Source: Lentibacillus salicampi
GTDB lineage: Bacteria; Bacillota; Bacilli; Bacillales; Amphibacillaceae
DNA length: 58,273 nt
Assembly: GCF_004565465.1 (NCBI RefSeq)
Contig: NZ_SRHY01000017.1
Span: 1-58,273, forward strand
Direction of reading: 5' to 3'
Shown: positions 50,861 through 58,273 of the stretch, one piece after another
Layout of the letters: every line of letters starts with the position of its first letter
How positions within the stretch are numbered: position 1 is the stretch's first letter
Position numbers and translations under genes: made by a program
The notes under the pieces: generated by a model
What the model was told of the DNA's origin: nothing
Seen by the model: only the letters and a program-made list of their open reading frames with translations
Databases searched by the model: none

Positions 50861-51598
50861 ATGAAAGTCAAAGAAGTTGCCGAATTAGTTGGCATCAGTG
50901 TGCGCACACTGCATCATTATGATGATATCGGACTGCTCAAACCCGAGACGACTGACTCAGGTTATCGAATTTATTCGGAAAAGAATCTCGAAACGTTGCA
51001 GCAGATTCTGTTTTTTAAAAAGCTTGGCTTCCCTTTGAAGAAAATAAAGGACATTATCAATAGCCCATCGTTTGACAAGAAGGGGGCGCTTGAAGTTCAG
51101 CGTAAGATGCTGCTGGAAGAGCGTGTCCGACTCGATAACATGATTGCGACGATTGATAAGACCATTCAGCATGCGAAAGGAGTGATTCACATGAGTGATC
51201 AGGAGAAATTTGCAGGGTTTGATTTCAGTAAAAATCCCTACGAACAGGAAGCCCGTGAACGCTGGGGTGATGAAGCGGTTGATGCGTCAAATGCAAAAAT
51301 CAATCAACTGTCAAAGGATGAACAAAAAGCAATGGGTGAAGAATTTGATCAAATTTACCGGAACCTTGCTGCTGTCCGGCACAAGGATCCCGATTCGGAT
51401 GAAGCACAAGTTGCCATTAAAGTTTGGTATGATTACTTGAATACGATTGGCGACTATTCACTGGATGCCTTTAAAGGACTCGGGCAAATGTACGTTGATG
51501 ACGAGCGTTTCAGGCAAAATATCGATCAGTATGGGGACGGTCTGGCTGTGTTTATGCGTGATGTGATGGCCGTGTATACGGATCGGAATAAAATGTAA
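50861..51598 (+). CDS. MerR-family regulator with TipAS domain
   Basis: A 245-residue regulator. The MerR HTH is [20 protein letters not shown] followed by IGLLKPE, with a dimerisation helix to about residue 105. The C-terminal TipAS domain (about residues 125-240; [44 protein letters not shown]) binds hydrophobic compounds or thiopeptides in TipA-type proteins, and in B. subtilis the related Mta activates multidrug exporters. The ATG at 50861 follows GGGAGGATCCAGCG. No efflux gene is adjacent, so it probably controls itself and distant targets. Confidence 0.92.
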   Translation: MKVKEVAELVGISVRTLHHYDDIGLLKPETTDSGYRIYSEKNLETLQQILFFKKLGFPLKKIKDIINSPSFDKKGALEVQRKMLLEERVRLDNMIATIDKTIQHAKGVIHMSDQEKFAGFDFSKNPYEQEARERWGDEAVDASNAKINQLSKDEQKAMGEEFDQIYRNLAAVRHKDPDSDEAQVAIKVWYDYLNTIGDYSLDAFKGLGQMYVDDERFRQNIDQYGDGLAVFMRDVMAVYTDRNKM

Positions 51599-51624
51599 CA
51601 CCAGACTTTCAGCGATCATCCAAG

Positions 51625-51663
51625 AAGGTGTCATGTTCCGCAGACCGGATATGACACCTTTTA
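51625..51663 (+). terminator. Intrinsic terminator
   Basis: AAGGTGTCAT and ATGACACCTT form a 10-bp perfect stem, followed by TTT. Confidence 0.9.
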
Positions 51664-51764
51664 CATATGGAAAACGATTGTGAGAGGTTATTTTATCGAA
51701 TATTGAAACGATTATATATTATCATTCGTATGATACTAAGAGGGCTAATGAAAGGAGCTAGATT

Positions 51765-52283
51765 GTGCGTATTAACATTAAAATCAGTCTGTTCATAAGT
51801 TTTATCTCGGCACTCATCGTCTTAACCAGTTGCAGTGCTGATCCTGAGGAAGCTGCAAAAGAGGCGGCGACGGAGTTTAAGGAGATCCAATTTGATATTA
51901 ATTATGAGGAAATTGCCGAACTGGAATTATTCACGGCGCCCGAAAGAATCGAGGAAAAATGCGGTGATATTGCAACAGAAAATGAACGTGAGTATCTTGT
52001 CATGAATGGGGTAATGACCTTTATCGAAAAAATATCCCGTGAGAGGCAAAGCGACATGTCTGTCAACCATATTTCATTTGAAACCGGCAATGTTGAAGAA
52101 GATGACGAGCGGAGTTTTGATTATGACATTGAGATTAGTGATCACGAAACCGGAGACACCATCGAAACCATCAATGACCTGGGACAGCTCGTCGTTGTGA
52201 AAACAGAAGAAGGCTGGAAAGTGGATAAAGACTTGCAGCAAATGAAAGGACTATCGGAGTTGTATGAAAAGAGCTTGCAATAG
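51765..52283 (+). CDS. Putative lipoprotein
   Basis: A 172-residue protein with a type II signal peptide: basic start, hydrophobic core FISFISALIVL and lipobox LTSC (cysteine at residue 23), then an acidic mature domain. The mature part is alpha/beta with no family that I recognise (overall shape like DUF4878/NTF2-type lipoproteins). The GTG start follows GAAAGGAGCTAGATT. It is monocistronic. Confidence 0.8.
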   Translation: MRINIKISLFISFISALIVLTSCSADPEEAAKEAATEFKEIQFDINYEEIAELELFTAPERIEEKCGDIATENEREYLVMNGVMTFIEKISRERQSDMSVNHISFETGNVEEDDERSFDYDIEISDHETGDTIETINDLGQLVVVKTEEGWKVDKDLQQMKGLSELYEKSLQ

Positions 52284-52323
52284 AAAAAGAAAATCCCACC
52301 CGGCATACTGAAACGGGGGGATA

Positions 52324-52641
52324 TTAAAAGAAAGCGTCCCAATAAACAGTGAAGGTCACTATCGCCGCCACCACCAGATAGACTAATGCTGCATAAAAAG
52401 ATACACCACGTGTCGAATGACGACTTTTGGTATGAACCTTTGTACCGGTTTCCCCTTGTATGTCAGCATTCATTGCTCTCGTGACGGGACTGTCGGAAGA
52501 ATTAACGAAATATAAAATCAGTGTGGTTAACATTCCGATCATAAACGAGACATCCAGAAAGCTGGTATGAAAGACATTTGCAACAATCCAATTGACAAAA
52601 CCGATTAACAGCACTGTGATTATAAAGATCATAATCTCCAT
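52324..52641 (-). CDS. Small three-helix membrane protein
   Basis: A 105-residue protein starting MEIMIFIITVLLIGFVNWI. It has two N-terminal membrane segments (about residues 2-20 and 29-44), a hydrophilic central part with TKVHTKSRHSTRG, and a C-terminal segment (FYAALVYLVVAAIVTFTVYW). The longer frame from 52665 adds residues upstream of the likely GGTGGTGAT ribosome site. The family is not recognised. Confidence 0.65.
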   Translation of the reverse strand: MEIMIFIITVLLIGFVNWIVANVFHTSFLDVSFMIGMLTTLILYFVNSSDSPVTRAMNADIQGETGTKVHTKSRHSTRGVSFYAALVYLVVAAIVTFTVYWDAFF

Positions 52642-52749
52642 CCGCATCACCACCCTTATTATCATTTACGAAAGACTGGCGCAAAGGTTCCATAATTTTT
52701 CTGAAAGGTTTTTCCAAAAATCGGATTTATGGCTGATATGTAAACAGCA

Positions 52750-53217
52750 TTATTCAAGATCCAGTGCAGCAACACCAAAGGCTAAATTATCCCAGAGAAT
52801 GTTTTCAATCATCTCAACCTGGTCACTTTCACATTGAATAATCAGGATAAGTTCCGATATTTTCCCTTTCGTTTTCTTTAAGTGGTTATGTTTCGCTTTA
52901 CGCGTCATTATGAATTTAATCAAAAATCCTGCAACGAATCCGACGGAAGCTCCGGCAATCTCCCATATGATAGGCCCCCATTCCAAATGAAAGCCAACAC
53001 TCGCGCCAATAACGGAGAAGGCTGTTGCCAGAGCTGCCCCCAGGTCAAATAGGCTAATGCCATCTGCCTGATGGATGTTATCAAAAGCCTTTCGTTGTTC
53101 TGTTCGCGTATTAAGAGGGACAGCCAGAATATGTTCCTTGGGGATATTTTGCCGCTCAAGGGCCGAGATGCCTAATTCCAAAAAGATGGTATGTTCGAAG
53201 GTTGCCATGACATACAT
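52750..53217 (-). CDS. Membrane protein with glycine-rich helix pair
   Basis: A 155-residue protein. The N-terminal 60 residues are soluble (FLELGISALERQNIPKEHIL). A hydrophobic pair follows, LGAALATAFSVIGASVGFHL and WEIAGASVGFVAGFLIKFIM, then a basic and soluble tail. The second half ends EMIENILWDNLAFGVAALDL. It starts 5 bp after the end of the upstream membrane gene (53222-54022), so they form an operon. Function unknown; the layout recalls DUF1269-like or magnesium-transport-associated small proteins, without firm support. Confidence 0.7.
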   Translation of the reverse strand: MYVMATFEHTIFLELGISALERQNIPKEHILAVPLNTRTEQRKAFDNIHQADGISLFDLGAALATAFSVIGASVGFHLEWGPIIWEIAGASVGFVAGFLIKFIMTRKAKHNHLKKTKGKISELILIIQCESDQVEMIENILWDNLAFGVAALDLE

Positions 53218-53221
53218 GTTA

Positions 53222-54022
53222 TCACCTGTTCTTTTTCACACGATTTACGGGTAATTGAAAGCTTTTACTTTGGTAGTTCGCCTTCAAAAAGTTCGCTTGC
53301 TCATTATCATAAAGTTTATTATTTTCAACGGTATTCACATAGGCATCATAAATGGAAAAAAAGTAGACAGAAGGGATAAACATCAGCCATTCAATATCCA
53401 GTACTGTGTTCGCTTTATGGATATTTCCTAAGACCAGATAATGGATGCCTTCAAGAAAATGTGAAAAATAAACGATAACGACGGACCAGGATACAATGAA
53501 GAAGGCTACCACGATTCGGTGAATGTACAGTTGCCCAGTTCCAGGCATGAAAAAGGACCACATAACGGCCACCCACGGACTTCGTTTATCCAGGTAATTA
53601 ATCTCCAGTGATGTGATTTGGAAATTGATAAAGTCGGCGTTTTCCCGAGCCGCAAGTATATATACTTTGTTCAGGTCCACGGAAGTCCGGTAACTGTCCC
53701 ATATGGCATAAATATAGACAGGAATATAGAGTAGCATCCATCTCGGCTCAAGCGCTTCTTTTGCCATGTCAAAGTGGCCGCCAAACGTATAGACCATAGC
53801 TACATTTAGCTTGGTATTGACATTAATCAAAATTTCCCATATAAACAGGAGGAATCCTCTGAGATACTTGGACAGAAGGAGATGTCCCATTCCGGGAAAG
53901 GCAGCCGACCACCATGCGATCACGTACGGATTTCTTAAATGGATTTGTGTCGTACCTAAAGGACTGACATAGGCTCTATAGCGGCGGGGCCGATTTGTAT
54001 TTGTATAATTTTGCAACGACAT
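53222..54022 (-). CDS. Multi-pass membrane protein with internal duplication
   Basis: A 266-residue protein made of two similar halves. Unit 1 (about residues 31-125) begins NPYVIAWWSAAFPGMGHLLL and ends AIWDSYRTSVDLNKVYILAA. Unit 2 (about 146-245) begins SPWVAVMWSFFMPGTGQLYI and ends SIYDAYVNTVENNKLYDNEQ. Each unit has three to four hydrophobic segments and a P-G-x-G-x-L hairpin of the type seen in TM2-like domains. It is the first gene of a two-gene operon. Function unknown. Confidence 0.75.
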   Translation of the reverse strand: MSLQNYTNTNRPRRYRAYVSPLGTTQIHLRNPYVIAWWSAAFPGMGHLLLSKYLRGFLLFIWEILINVNTKLNVAMVYTFGGHFDMAKEALEPRWMLLYIPVYIYAIWDSYRTSVDLNKVYILAARENADFINFQITSLEINYLDKRSPWVAVMWSFFMPGTGQLYIHRIVVAFFIVSWSVVIVYFSHFLEGIHYLVLGNIHKANTVLDIEWLMFIPSVYFFSIYDAYVNTVENNKLYDNEQANFLKANYQSKSFQLPVNRVKKNR

Positions 54023-54173
54023 CTCCTCATTTTTTATAACGTCAGAAAGTATAAGTTATGGGTGACCTTATAAGAAAAACTATTCATTCACTAAAGAACG
54101 AGTGAATGCGAGTTTTTCTAAGTGTGCTTATTCTTGACGTTTTTCGTCTTATTATGCCTATCTTTCAAATCTT

Positions 54174-54779
54174 TCAGAAGTTTTTGACAGCTCTCTTAAT
54201 ATTATCCGCTTTCGTAATGGCTGAGATAACAGCAACCCCATCGGCACCGGCATCGATGACGGATGCTGCATTAGACGTTGTAATCCCGCCGATCCCGACA
54301 ACCGGCATGTCAGGATACTGACGCTTCAATGTTCTGATCCATTCAGGGCCGACTGCTTGTTGCGCATCTGCTTTAGACGGTGTTGCAAATATTGACCCGG
54401 CTCCGAGGTAGTCAGCCAGCTGGATGGGGCTGTTGTCAACTTCAGTCTGATTTGCTACAGACAGTCCAACGATTTTATCGGGAAACATTCCCCGTACTTT
54501 TTCAAGCCTTATGTCACCCTGCCCGACATGAATACCATCAGCTCCCAGTGGTTCAACCAGATCAATATCGTCGTTAACGAAAAAGGTGATGTTATAATGT
54601 TCGCAAATGTCGCGCAGTCTGCGCCCCAATTTCAACTTTTCGTGTCCGGACAGCGATCTCTCGCCTTTTTCCCGGAACTGGAAAGCCGTAATCCCGGCCT
54701 TTGCGGCTTCTTCAAGGATATTTTCGGGCTTCCGGTCACAATTCTGACTCCCCATGATAAAATATCTTCTCAGGTTCAT
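54174..54779 (-). CDS. thiE: Thiamine-phosphate synthase
   Basis: A 201-residue TIM-barrel enzyme that joins HMP-pyrophosphate and thiazole phosphate to give thiamine phosphate. Motifs: ITAFQFREKGERSL (pyrophosphate-binding side), FFVNDDIDLVEPLGADGIHVGQGD, and GIGGITTSNAASVIDAGADGVAVIS. It is the last gene of thiW-thiD-thiM-thiE, 3 bp after thiM. Confidence 0.96.
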   Translation of the reverse strand: MNLRRYFIMGSQNCDRKPENILEEAAKAGITAFQFREKGERSLSGHEKLKLGRRLRDICEHYNITFFVNDDIDLVEPLGADGIHVGQGDIRLEKVRGMFPDKIVGLSVANQTEVDNSPIQLADYLGAGSIFATPSKADAQQAVGPEWIRTLKRQYPDMPVVGIGGITTSNAASVIDAGADGVAVISAITKADNIKRAVKNF

Positions 54780-54782
54780 ATG

Positions 54783-55550
54783 TTAGATCCCCTCCAGTTT
54801 GGCAGGTTCAAGCGATAGGGCATCGATAAAATGAGGGAGAAAGGTTCCCGGGCCATTGACATTCGGATGTTTCGCGGCGTATTCTGCGGCTAACCCGTAA
54901 TATCGGACGGCAGTCAATGCCGGTCGTCCGACGCTTTCACCCGTTGTCAGGCACGCTGTTAAAATCGATCCGAGCAGACAGCCGGCACCGGTTATTTTGC
55001 CTAAAAGTGGATGACCGGCGTGATTATGTAACATATCACCGTCAGCGCAAATAACATCCGTTTCACCAGTGACAACAGCGGCCGTTTGATAGACTTCCGC
55101 GACCTTTGCGGCGATCTCATCGGGATTCCCGTCACCGATTGATTCGACGCCTTTTGTTTCCCAGGGGATTTCAACCAGGTGTGCGAGTTCACCCGCATTG
55201 CCTTTGATCACGGTCGGCTGCACGTTATTCAGGATGTTTTTCACAGCTGTTGTTCGGAATGGGGTCGCAGCAACGCCGACGGGATCAAGGACGACAGGAA
55301 TTCCTTTTTCATTGGCGGCAATGCCGGTACGGATCATGGCTGGTAATTCATCCGCAGTTAATGTGCCGATGTTAAGCAGGACGCCATCTGCATTGGCAGC
55401 CATGTCAGTTACTTCTTCTTCAGCTTTAGCCATCACTGGCGCAGCGCCAAATGCTAACAGCCCGTTCGCCGAAAAATTGACGACAACCTGATTGGTCAAA
55501 TGATGGATGAGTGGCGTCTTGTCGCGTACTTCTTGAATGGTATTGATCAT
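54783..55550 (-). CDS. thiM: Hydroxyethylthiazole kinase
   Basis: A 255-residue ribokinase-fold enzyme that phosphorylates 4-methyl-5-(2-hydroxyethyl)thiazole for thiamine salvage. Motifs: PLIHHLTNQVVVNFSANGLL at the N-terminus, LDPVGVAATPFRT, IKGNAGELAHL and the anion hole KITGAGCLLGSILTA. It lies 1 bp from thiD and 3 bp from thiE, within the riboswitch-controlled operon. Confidence 0.96.
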   Translation of the reverse strand: MINTIQEVRDKTPLIHHLTNQVVVNFSANGLLAFGAAPVMAKAEEEVTDMAANADGVLLNIGTLTADELPAMIRTGIAANEKGIPVVLDPVGVAATPFRTTAVKNILNNVQPTVIKGNAGELAHLVEIPWETKGVESIGDGNPDEIAAKVAEVYQTAAVVTGETDVICADGDMLHNHAGHPLLGKITGAGCLLGSILTACLTTGESVGRPALTAVRYYGLAAEYAAKHPNVNGPGTFLPHFIDALSLEPAKLEGI

Positions 55551-55551
55551 T

Positions 55552-56355
55552 TTAGTTCACTCTCTCTGTTCGATGTGTCCACTGATTGGTCGGGCCGTTT
55601 CCATGTCCGATCGAAAATGAATCACGGATGGCCCCGGTCACAAAGTTTTTAGCTTTTTGAACAGCTTCCGGCAATTGATAGCCGTGGCTCATATAGGCTG
55701 TGATGGCAGCTGAATAGGTGCAGCCGGTTCCGTGTGTGTTTTTCGTATCAATGCGTTCTGCTGAGAAAGGATGCATTTTTTTACCGTCGTATAAAAAGTC
55801 GACTGCCTCGCCCTGCATATGGCCACCCTTCACTAAGGCTGCCCCCGCACCGAATTCATGGACAATCTGTTTGGCAGCTTGCTGTATATCTTCGGCTGAT
55901 TTAATGGTTTTGCCGGTCATCACCTCTGCTTCGGGAATATTTGGTGTTACCAGTGCTGACAATGGAAGCAATTTGTCACGCAGGTAATCACGGGAATCCC
56001 CGGAAATTAGGGCGTCACCACTCGTTGCTACCATAACCGGGTCAATAATATAAGGAACATCCAATCTGGAAATCTTTTCAGCCACGGCGTCCATGATAGT
56101 GATGTTAGCCAGCATACCGGTTTTGAAAGCCTGAAATGGGATATCGGAAATAACCGATTCCAATTGCTGTTTAATCATTGAAACCGGCATATGCTGCACA
56201 TTCTGTACACCCGTTGTATTTTGGGCAACAACAGAGGTGATGACCGACATGCCGTACGCTTTCAATTCCTGAAATGTCTTTAAGTCAGCCTGGATACCGG
56301 CACCGCCGCTTGGATCAGTGCCGGCAATGGTTAAGGCTGCGGGAATAGGTTTCAT
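55552..56355 (-). CDS. thiD: Hydroxymethylpyrimidine (phosphate) kinase
   Basis: A 267-residue ribokinase-family enzyme that phosphorylates HMP and HMP-phosphate. Motifs: LTIAGTDPSGGAGIQADLKTF at the start, DPVMVATSGDALI, TPNIPEAEVMTG and the catalytic NTHGTGCTYSAAITAY. It starts 13 bp after thiW with an AAGGAGG site. Confidence 0.96.
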   Translation of the reverse strand: MKPIPAALTIAGTDPSGGAGIQADLKTFQELKAYGMSVITSVVAQNTTGVQNVQHMPVSMIKQQLESVISDIPFQAFKTGMLANITIMDAVAEKISRLDVPYIIDPVMVATSGDALISGDSRDYLRDKLLPLSALVTPNIPEAEVMTGKTIKSAEDIQQAAKQIVHEFGAGAALVKGGHMQGEAVDFLYDGKKMHPFSAERIDTKNTHGTGCTYSAAITAYMSHGYQLPEAVQKAKNFVTGAIRDSFSIGHGNGPTNQWTHRTERVN

Positions 56356-56368
56356 TATAAAAGCCTCC

Positions 56369-56860
56369 TTAAACGTGCTTTTTCAATAAATTTTCCAGTT
56401 TCACTCTCGATACAACAAACCAGCCGATTAATGCGCCTGTTATACTGCTGACAAGGAACGAGGGTATAAAGAAAAACGCGCCGGCTGAACTGCCGAGCAG
56501 AATGCGGGCAAACGGAACAGCAAACAGTGAACCAAAAACCCCGGTGCCAATCGCTTCACCAAGTGCAGCCATCCCGTTTTTGCCGGTCACGCGAAAAAGG
56601 TAACCAGCCAGTAAAGCGCCGATTATGCCACCCGGAAACGCCAGCAATGTTCCCAGACCGAGCATGTTACGGAGCAGTCCAATCATAAAGGCGATCATGA
56701 CGGCAGGGCCGGGCCCCAGTGTGACAGCAGCCATGACGTTGACAGCATGCTGTACCGGATAGGCCTTTGCAACGCCGGCAGGGAACCATAGGAGCTGTGC
56801 ACCCAAGGTTCCAATCGCCACAAAAACAGCCATCGTTGTCAGCAAACGCGTCCGGTTCAA
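56369..56860 (-). CDS. thiW: ThiW, thiazole-specific ECF S component
   Basis: A 163-residue membrane protein with five hydrophobic segments, the substrate-binding (S) component thought to import the thiamine thiazole moiety using a shared ECF energising module. It has LLWFPAGVAKAYPVQHAVNV and LGLGTLLAFPGGIIGALLAG, typical of ThiW. The start is the TTG at 56860 (NRTRLLTT), 7 bases after GGAGG; the longer frame would translate the ribosome site. It is the first gene after the TPP riboswitch. Confidence 0.9.
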   Translation of the reverse strand: MNRTRLLTTMAVFVAIGTLGAQLLWFPAGVAKAYPVQHAVNVMAAVTLGPGPAVMIAFMIGLLRNMLGLGTLLAFPGGIIGALLAGYLFRVTGKNGMAALGEAIGTGVFGSLFAVPFARILLGSSAGAFFFIPSFLVSSITGALIGWFVVSRVKLENLLKKHV

Positions 56861-56894
56861 TTCGGATCCTCCTTTCGTTAGGGGCAGAAACAAT

Positions 56895-56935
56895 CAAAAA
56901 AGCCAGATCCATAGATTGGACCTGGCCTGAAATAG
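56895..56935 (-). terminator. Riboswitch expression-platform terminator
   Basis: On the minus strand GGCCAGGTCC and GGATCTGGCT form a hairpin followed by TTTTTT, between the TPP aptamer and thiW. This suggests control by transcription termination when thiamine pyrophosphate is bound. Confidence 0.85.
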
Positions 56936-56956
56936 CTGATATCAAATTGCCGTCAG

Positions 56957-57053
56957 ACTACTTCCCTACGCTGGTGTTAACCAGATCAGGTCCGTAAGAG
57001 TCGGAAAGCTCAGACGCCTTTCCTCTCAGCCCGCATTTATGGGCACCCCTAGT
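56957..57053 (-). ncRNA. TPP riboswitch (THI element)
   Basis: The minus strand shows the conserved TPP aptamer: ACTAGGGGTGCCC, GGGCTGAGAGG, the variable P3 hairpin, ACCTGATCTGGTTAACACCA and GCGTAGGGAAGT. The ends pair as P1 (ACTACT/AGTAGT). It is upstream of thiW-thiD-thiM-thiE and should repress the operon when TPP is plentiful. Confidence 0.97.
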
Positions 57054-57168
57054 AGTTTTAAATGATTTAGTTCATCCTAAGTGTAACAAAAGGGAGTAGA
57101 TTTGTCATGGTGTTATTAAAATTTCAAATTAACTTTGGTAGAATGAAAGAACATGGGGAGGGTCTGGA

Positions 57169-58092
57169 ATGAATGCCAATCGTTTACCGGATCATGTGCT
57201 GCAATGGGTCATTAATACTGTCGATCCCAATGCTTCTGTTGGAGCGGTTTATCAGCTGAAAGGAAGCACATCATCCACATTACATAGCATATCATTAAAA
57301 ACAGGGCGATCAGTCCGGCATTATGTCGTCCGTCAGTTTGATAACCCGGAGTGGCTGAAGGAAGAACCTGATTTGGCTAAGCATGAAGCGGCAAGTTTAC
57401 AGGTGGTTGAAAAGACAGGTGTAGTGGCACCGGAGCTAATTGCTTATGATGCAACTGGGGAGGGGTGTGGCGTCCCGGCAGTCCTTATGACAAAACTGGA
57501 CGGGGCTGTCGAATTAAAACCTGACAATATGGGGGGATGGCTGGAGGGTCTTGCGGAAACATTGGCTGGTATACATCGAGTCGACGCAACCAATTTTTCT
57601 TATCATTATTTTCCCTATAATGACAGTCATTCGTTTGAAGTGCCGGTATGGACAGACGTTCCTGAAACATGGAAAAAGGCGCTTGATCTGGTAAACAGCA
57701 TGAAGCCCTCTCAAAAAGAATGCCTTATTCATCGTGACTATCATCCTGCCAATGTGCTTTGGAACGGTGGGGCAGTCAGCGGTGTAGTGGATTGGGTGAA
57801 CGCCTGCATGGGACCGTGTGAGATTGACATTGGCCATTGCAGGTTGAATCTCGCCATGCTGTACGGGACCGATACGGCGGATGCATTTTTACAGACTTAT
57901 CAGCATTATATGAGGGTGCATTATCATCGGTATTGGGATATTATCGCACTTATCAATTTTTTGGATGGGCCGCCGGAAGTATACCCTGGCTGGGAGGCAT
58001 TTGGCATAACCGGGCTGACAAACCACTTGATGAAGGAAAGGTTGGATGCATTTATCTCGCATGTAACTAGCAGTCAAACCTTAGGACTGTGA
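57169..58092 (+). CDS. Aminoglycoside-phosphotransferase-fold kinase
   Basis: A 307-residue protein of the APH/choline kinase family. The catalytic loop is LIHRDYHPANVLW (about residues 186-198; Asp in HRD) and the metal-binding VVDWVNACMGPCEIDIGHCR takes the DFG place. It phosphorylates a small molecule; the substrate cannot be told. The position of LAGIHRVDA and the closing helices fit the family. The ATG follows GGGGAGGGTCTGGA. It stands alone, divergent from the thiamine operon. Confidence 0.9.
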   Translation: MNANRLPDHVLQWVINTVDPNASVGAVYQLKGSTSSTLHSISLKTGRSVRHYVVRQFDNPEWLKEEPDLAKHEAASLQVVEKTGVVAPELIAYDATGEGCGVPAVLMTKLDGAVELKPDNMGGWLEGLAETLAGIHRVDATNFSYHYFPYNDSHSFEVPVWTDVPETWKKALDLVNSMKPSQKECLIHRDYHPANVLWNGGAVSGVVDWVNACMGPCEIDIGHCRLNLAMLYGTDTADAFLQTYQHYMRVHYHRYWDIIALINFLDGPPEVYPGWEAFGITGLTNHLMKERLDAFISHVTSSQTLGL

Positions 58093-58193
58093 GTTAAACC
58101 GATGGGAATAAATGAGGTCAAACGCCCGATTGTTCGGGGGAAGAAGATATGTGTAAAATAATTCTCGGGGCCACCTGAGGCAATTTTCTAGTC

Positions 58194-58273
58194 AAAAAAG
58201 AGAAGGCACTCTATCATAAATGTATGCTTTGACGGGCAAATACATTTCGAAAGAGGCCTTCTCATGGAAACTA
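58194..58273 (+). other. Hairpin and possible gene start at the window edge
   Basis: AGAGAAGGC and GCCTTCTC (58200 and 58256 regions) can pair across about 55 bases, and an ATG at 58264 opens a frame that leaves the window after three codons. The layout could be the end of another insertion sequence or a leader region. Too little is visible to call a gene. Confidence 0.25.

Noticed and set aside
1..58273. CRISPR array, tRNA or rRNA genes
   Set aside because: No regularly spaced identical repeats and no tRNA or rRNA signatures were seen on reading both strands.

Overview
The window looks like a chromosome segment of a low-to-mid GC, endospore-forming, probably moderately halophilic member of the Bacillaceae (Lentibacillus, Virgibacillus or Oceanobacillus type; an inference from gene content, not a computed placement). 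Supporting signs are a SleL-like spore cortex hydrolase, DUF3231 and KatX-like genes, Bacillus orphan families (DUF2512, DUF3219, DUF3891, DUF3953, TIGR04104, EcsC), CYP152 peroxygenase, MhqR/MhqD, ThiW, strong AGGAGG ribosome sites, frequent TTG/GTG starts and dispersed repeats of a Bacillus type.

Region 1 (1-6190) is a mobile, eroding neighbourhood. A run of small, mostly hypothetical genes, all on the minus strand, is separated by related 60-75 bp GGGCGC...GCGCCC spacer repeats, so that it reads like a gene-cassette array. An IS21-family element (about 139-2602) has split one of the genes, and an IS630-family element (3098-4812, TA duplication) sits exactly between the ribosome site and the start codon of another.

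Region 2 (6588-20070) holds a hydratase with an apparently non-canonical start, a fused DppB-DppC-type permease, a YcaQ-like DNA glycosylase, a PadR-controlled membrane operon, two flavin reductases, a DUF3231 gene, a 325 bp MITE-like repeat, an RluA/YjbQ pair and a tandem-repeat intergenic region. Region 3 (20250-32290) has a large UPF0182 protein, a TetR-controlled ABC exporter, catalase, EcsC and DUF3891 proteins, and a catechol/quinone defence cluster (catE convergent with mhqR-mhqD).

Region 4 (32501-45180) carries the threonine operon hom-thrC-thrB, CYP152, SleL, an ArsR/DUF2087 regulator with a frameshifted MFS pump and shared operators, YaiI, a divergent BCCT transporter and a squalene-synthase-like enzyme. 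Region 5 (45180-50040) is repeat-rich, with a decayed serine hydrolase, a DUF418 protein and a divergent LysR / MetX-like hydrolase pair. Region 6 (50040-58273) has small surface/membrane genes, a MerR-TipA regulator, a lipoprotein, a duplicated membrane protein, the TPP-riboswitch-controlled thiamine salvage operon thiW-thiD-thiM-thiE and an aminoglycoside-phosphotransferase-fold kinase. No tRNA, rRNA or CRISPR array was seen.

The most original signals are the cassette-like spacer array with two precise IS hits, several hand-found operators that pair a regulator with its transporter, and divergent active or binding sites in the BCCT transporter and the squalene-synthase homologue. All alignments were done by eye.
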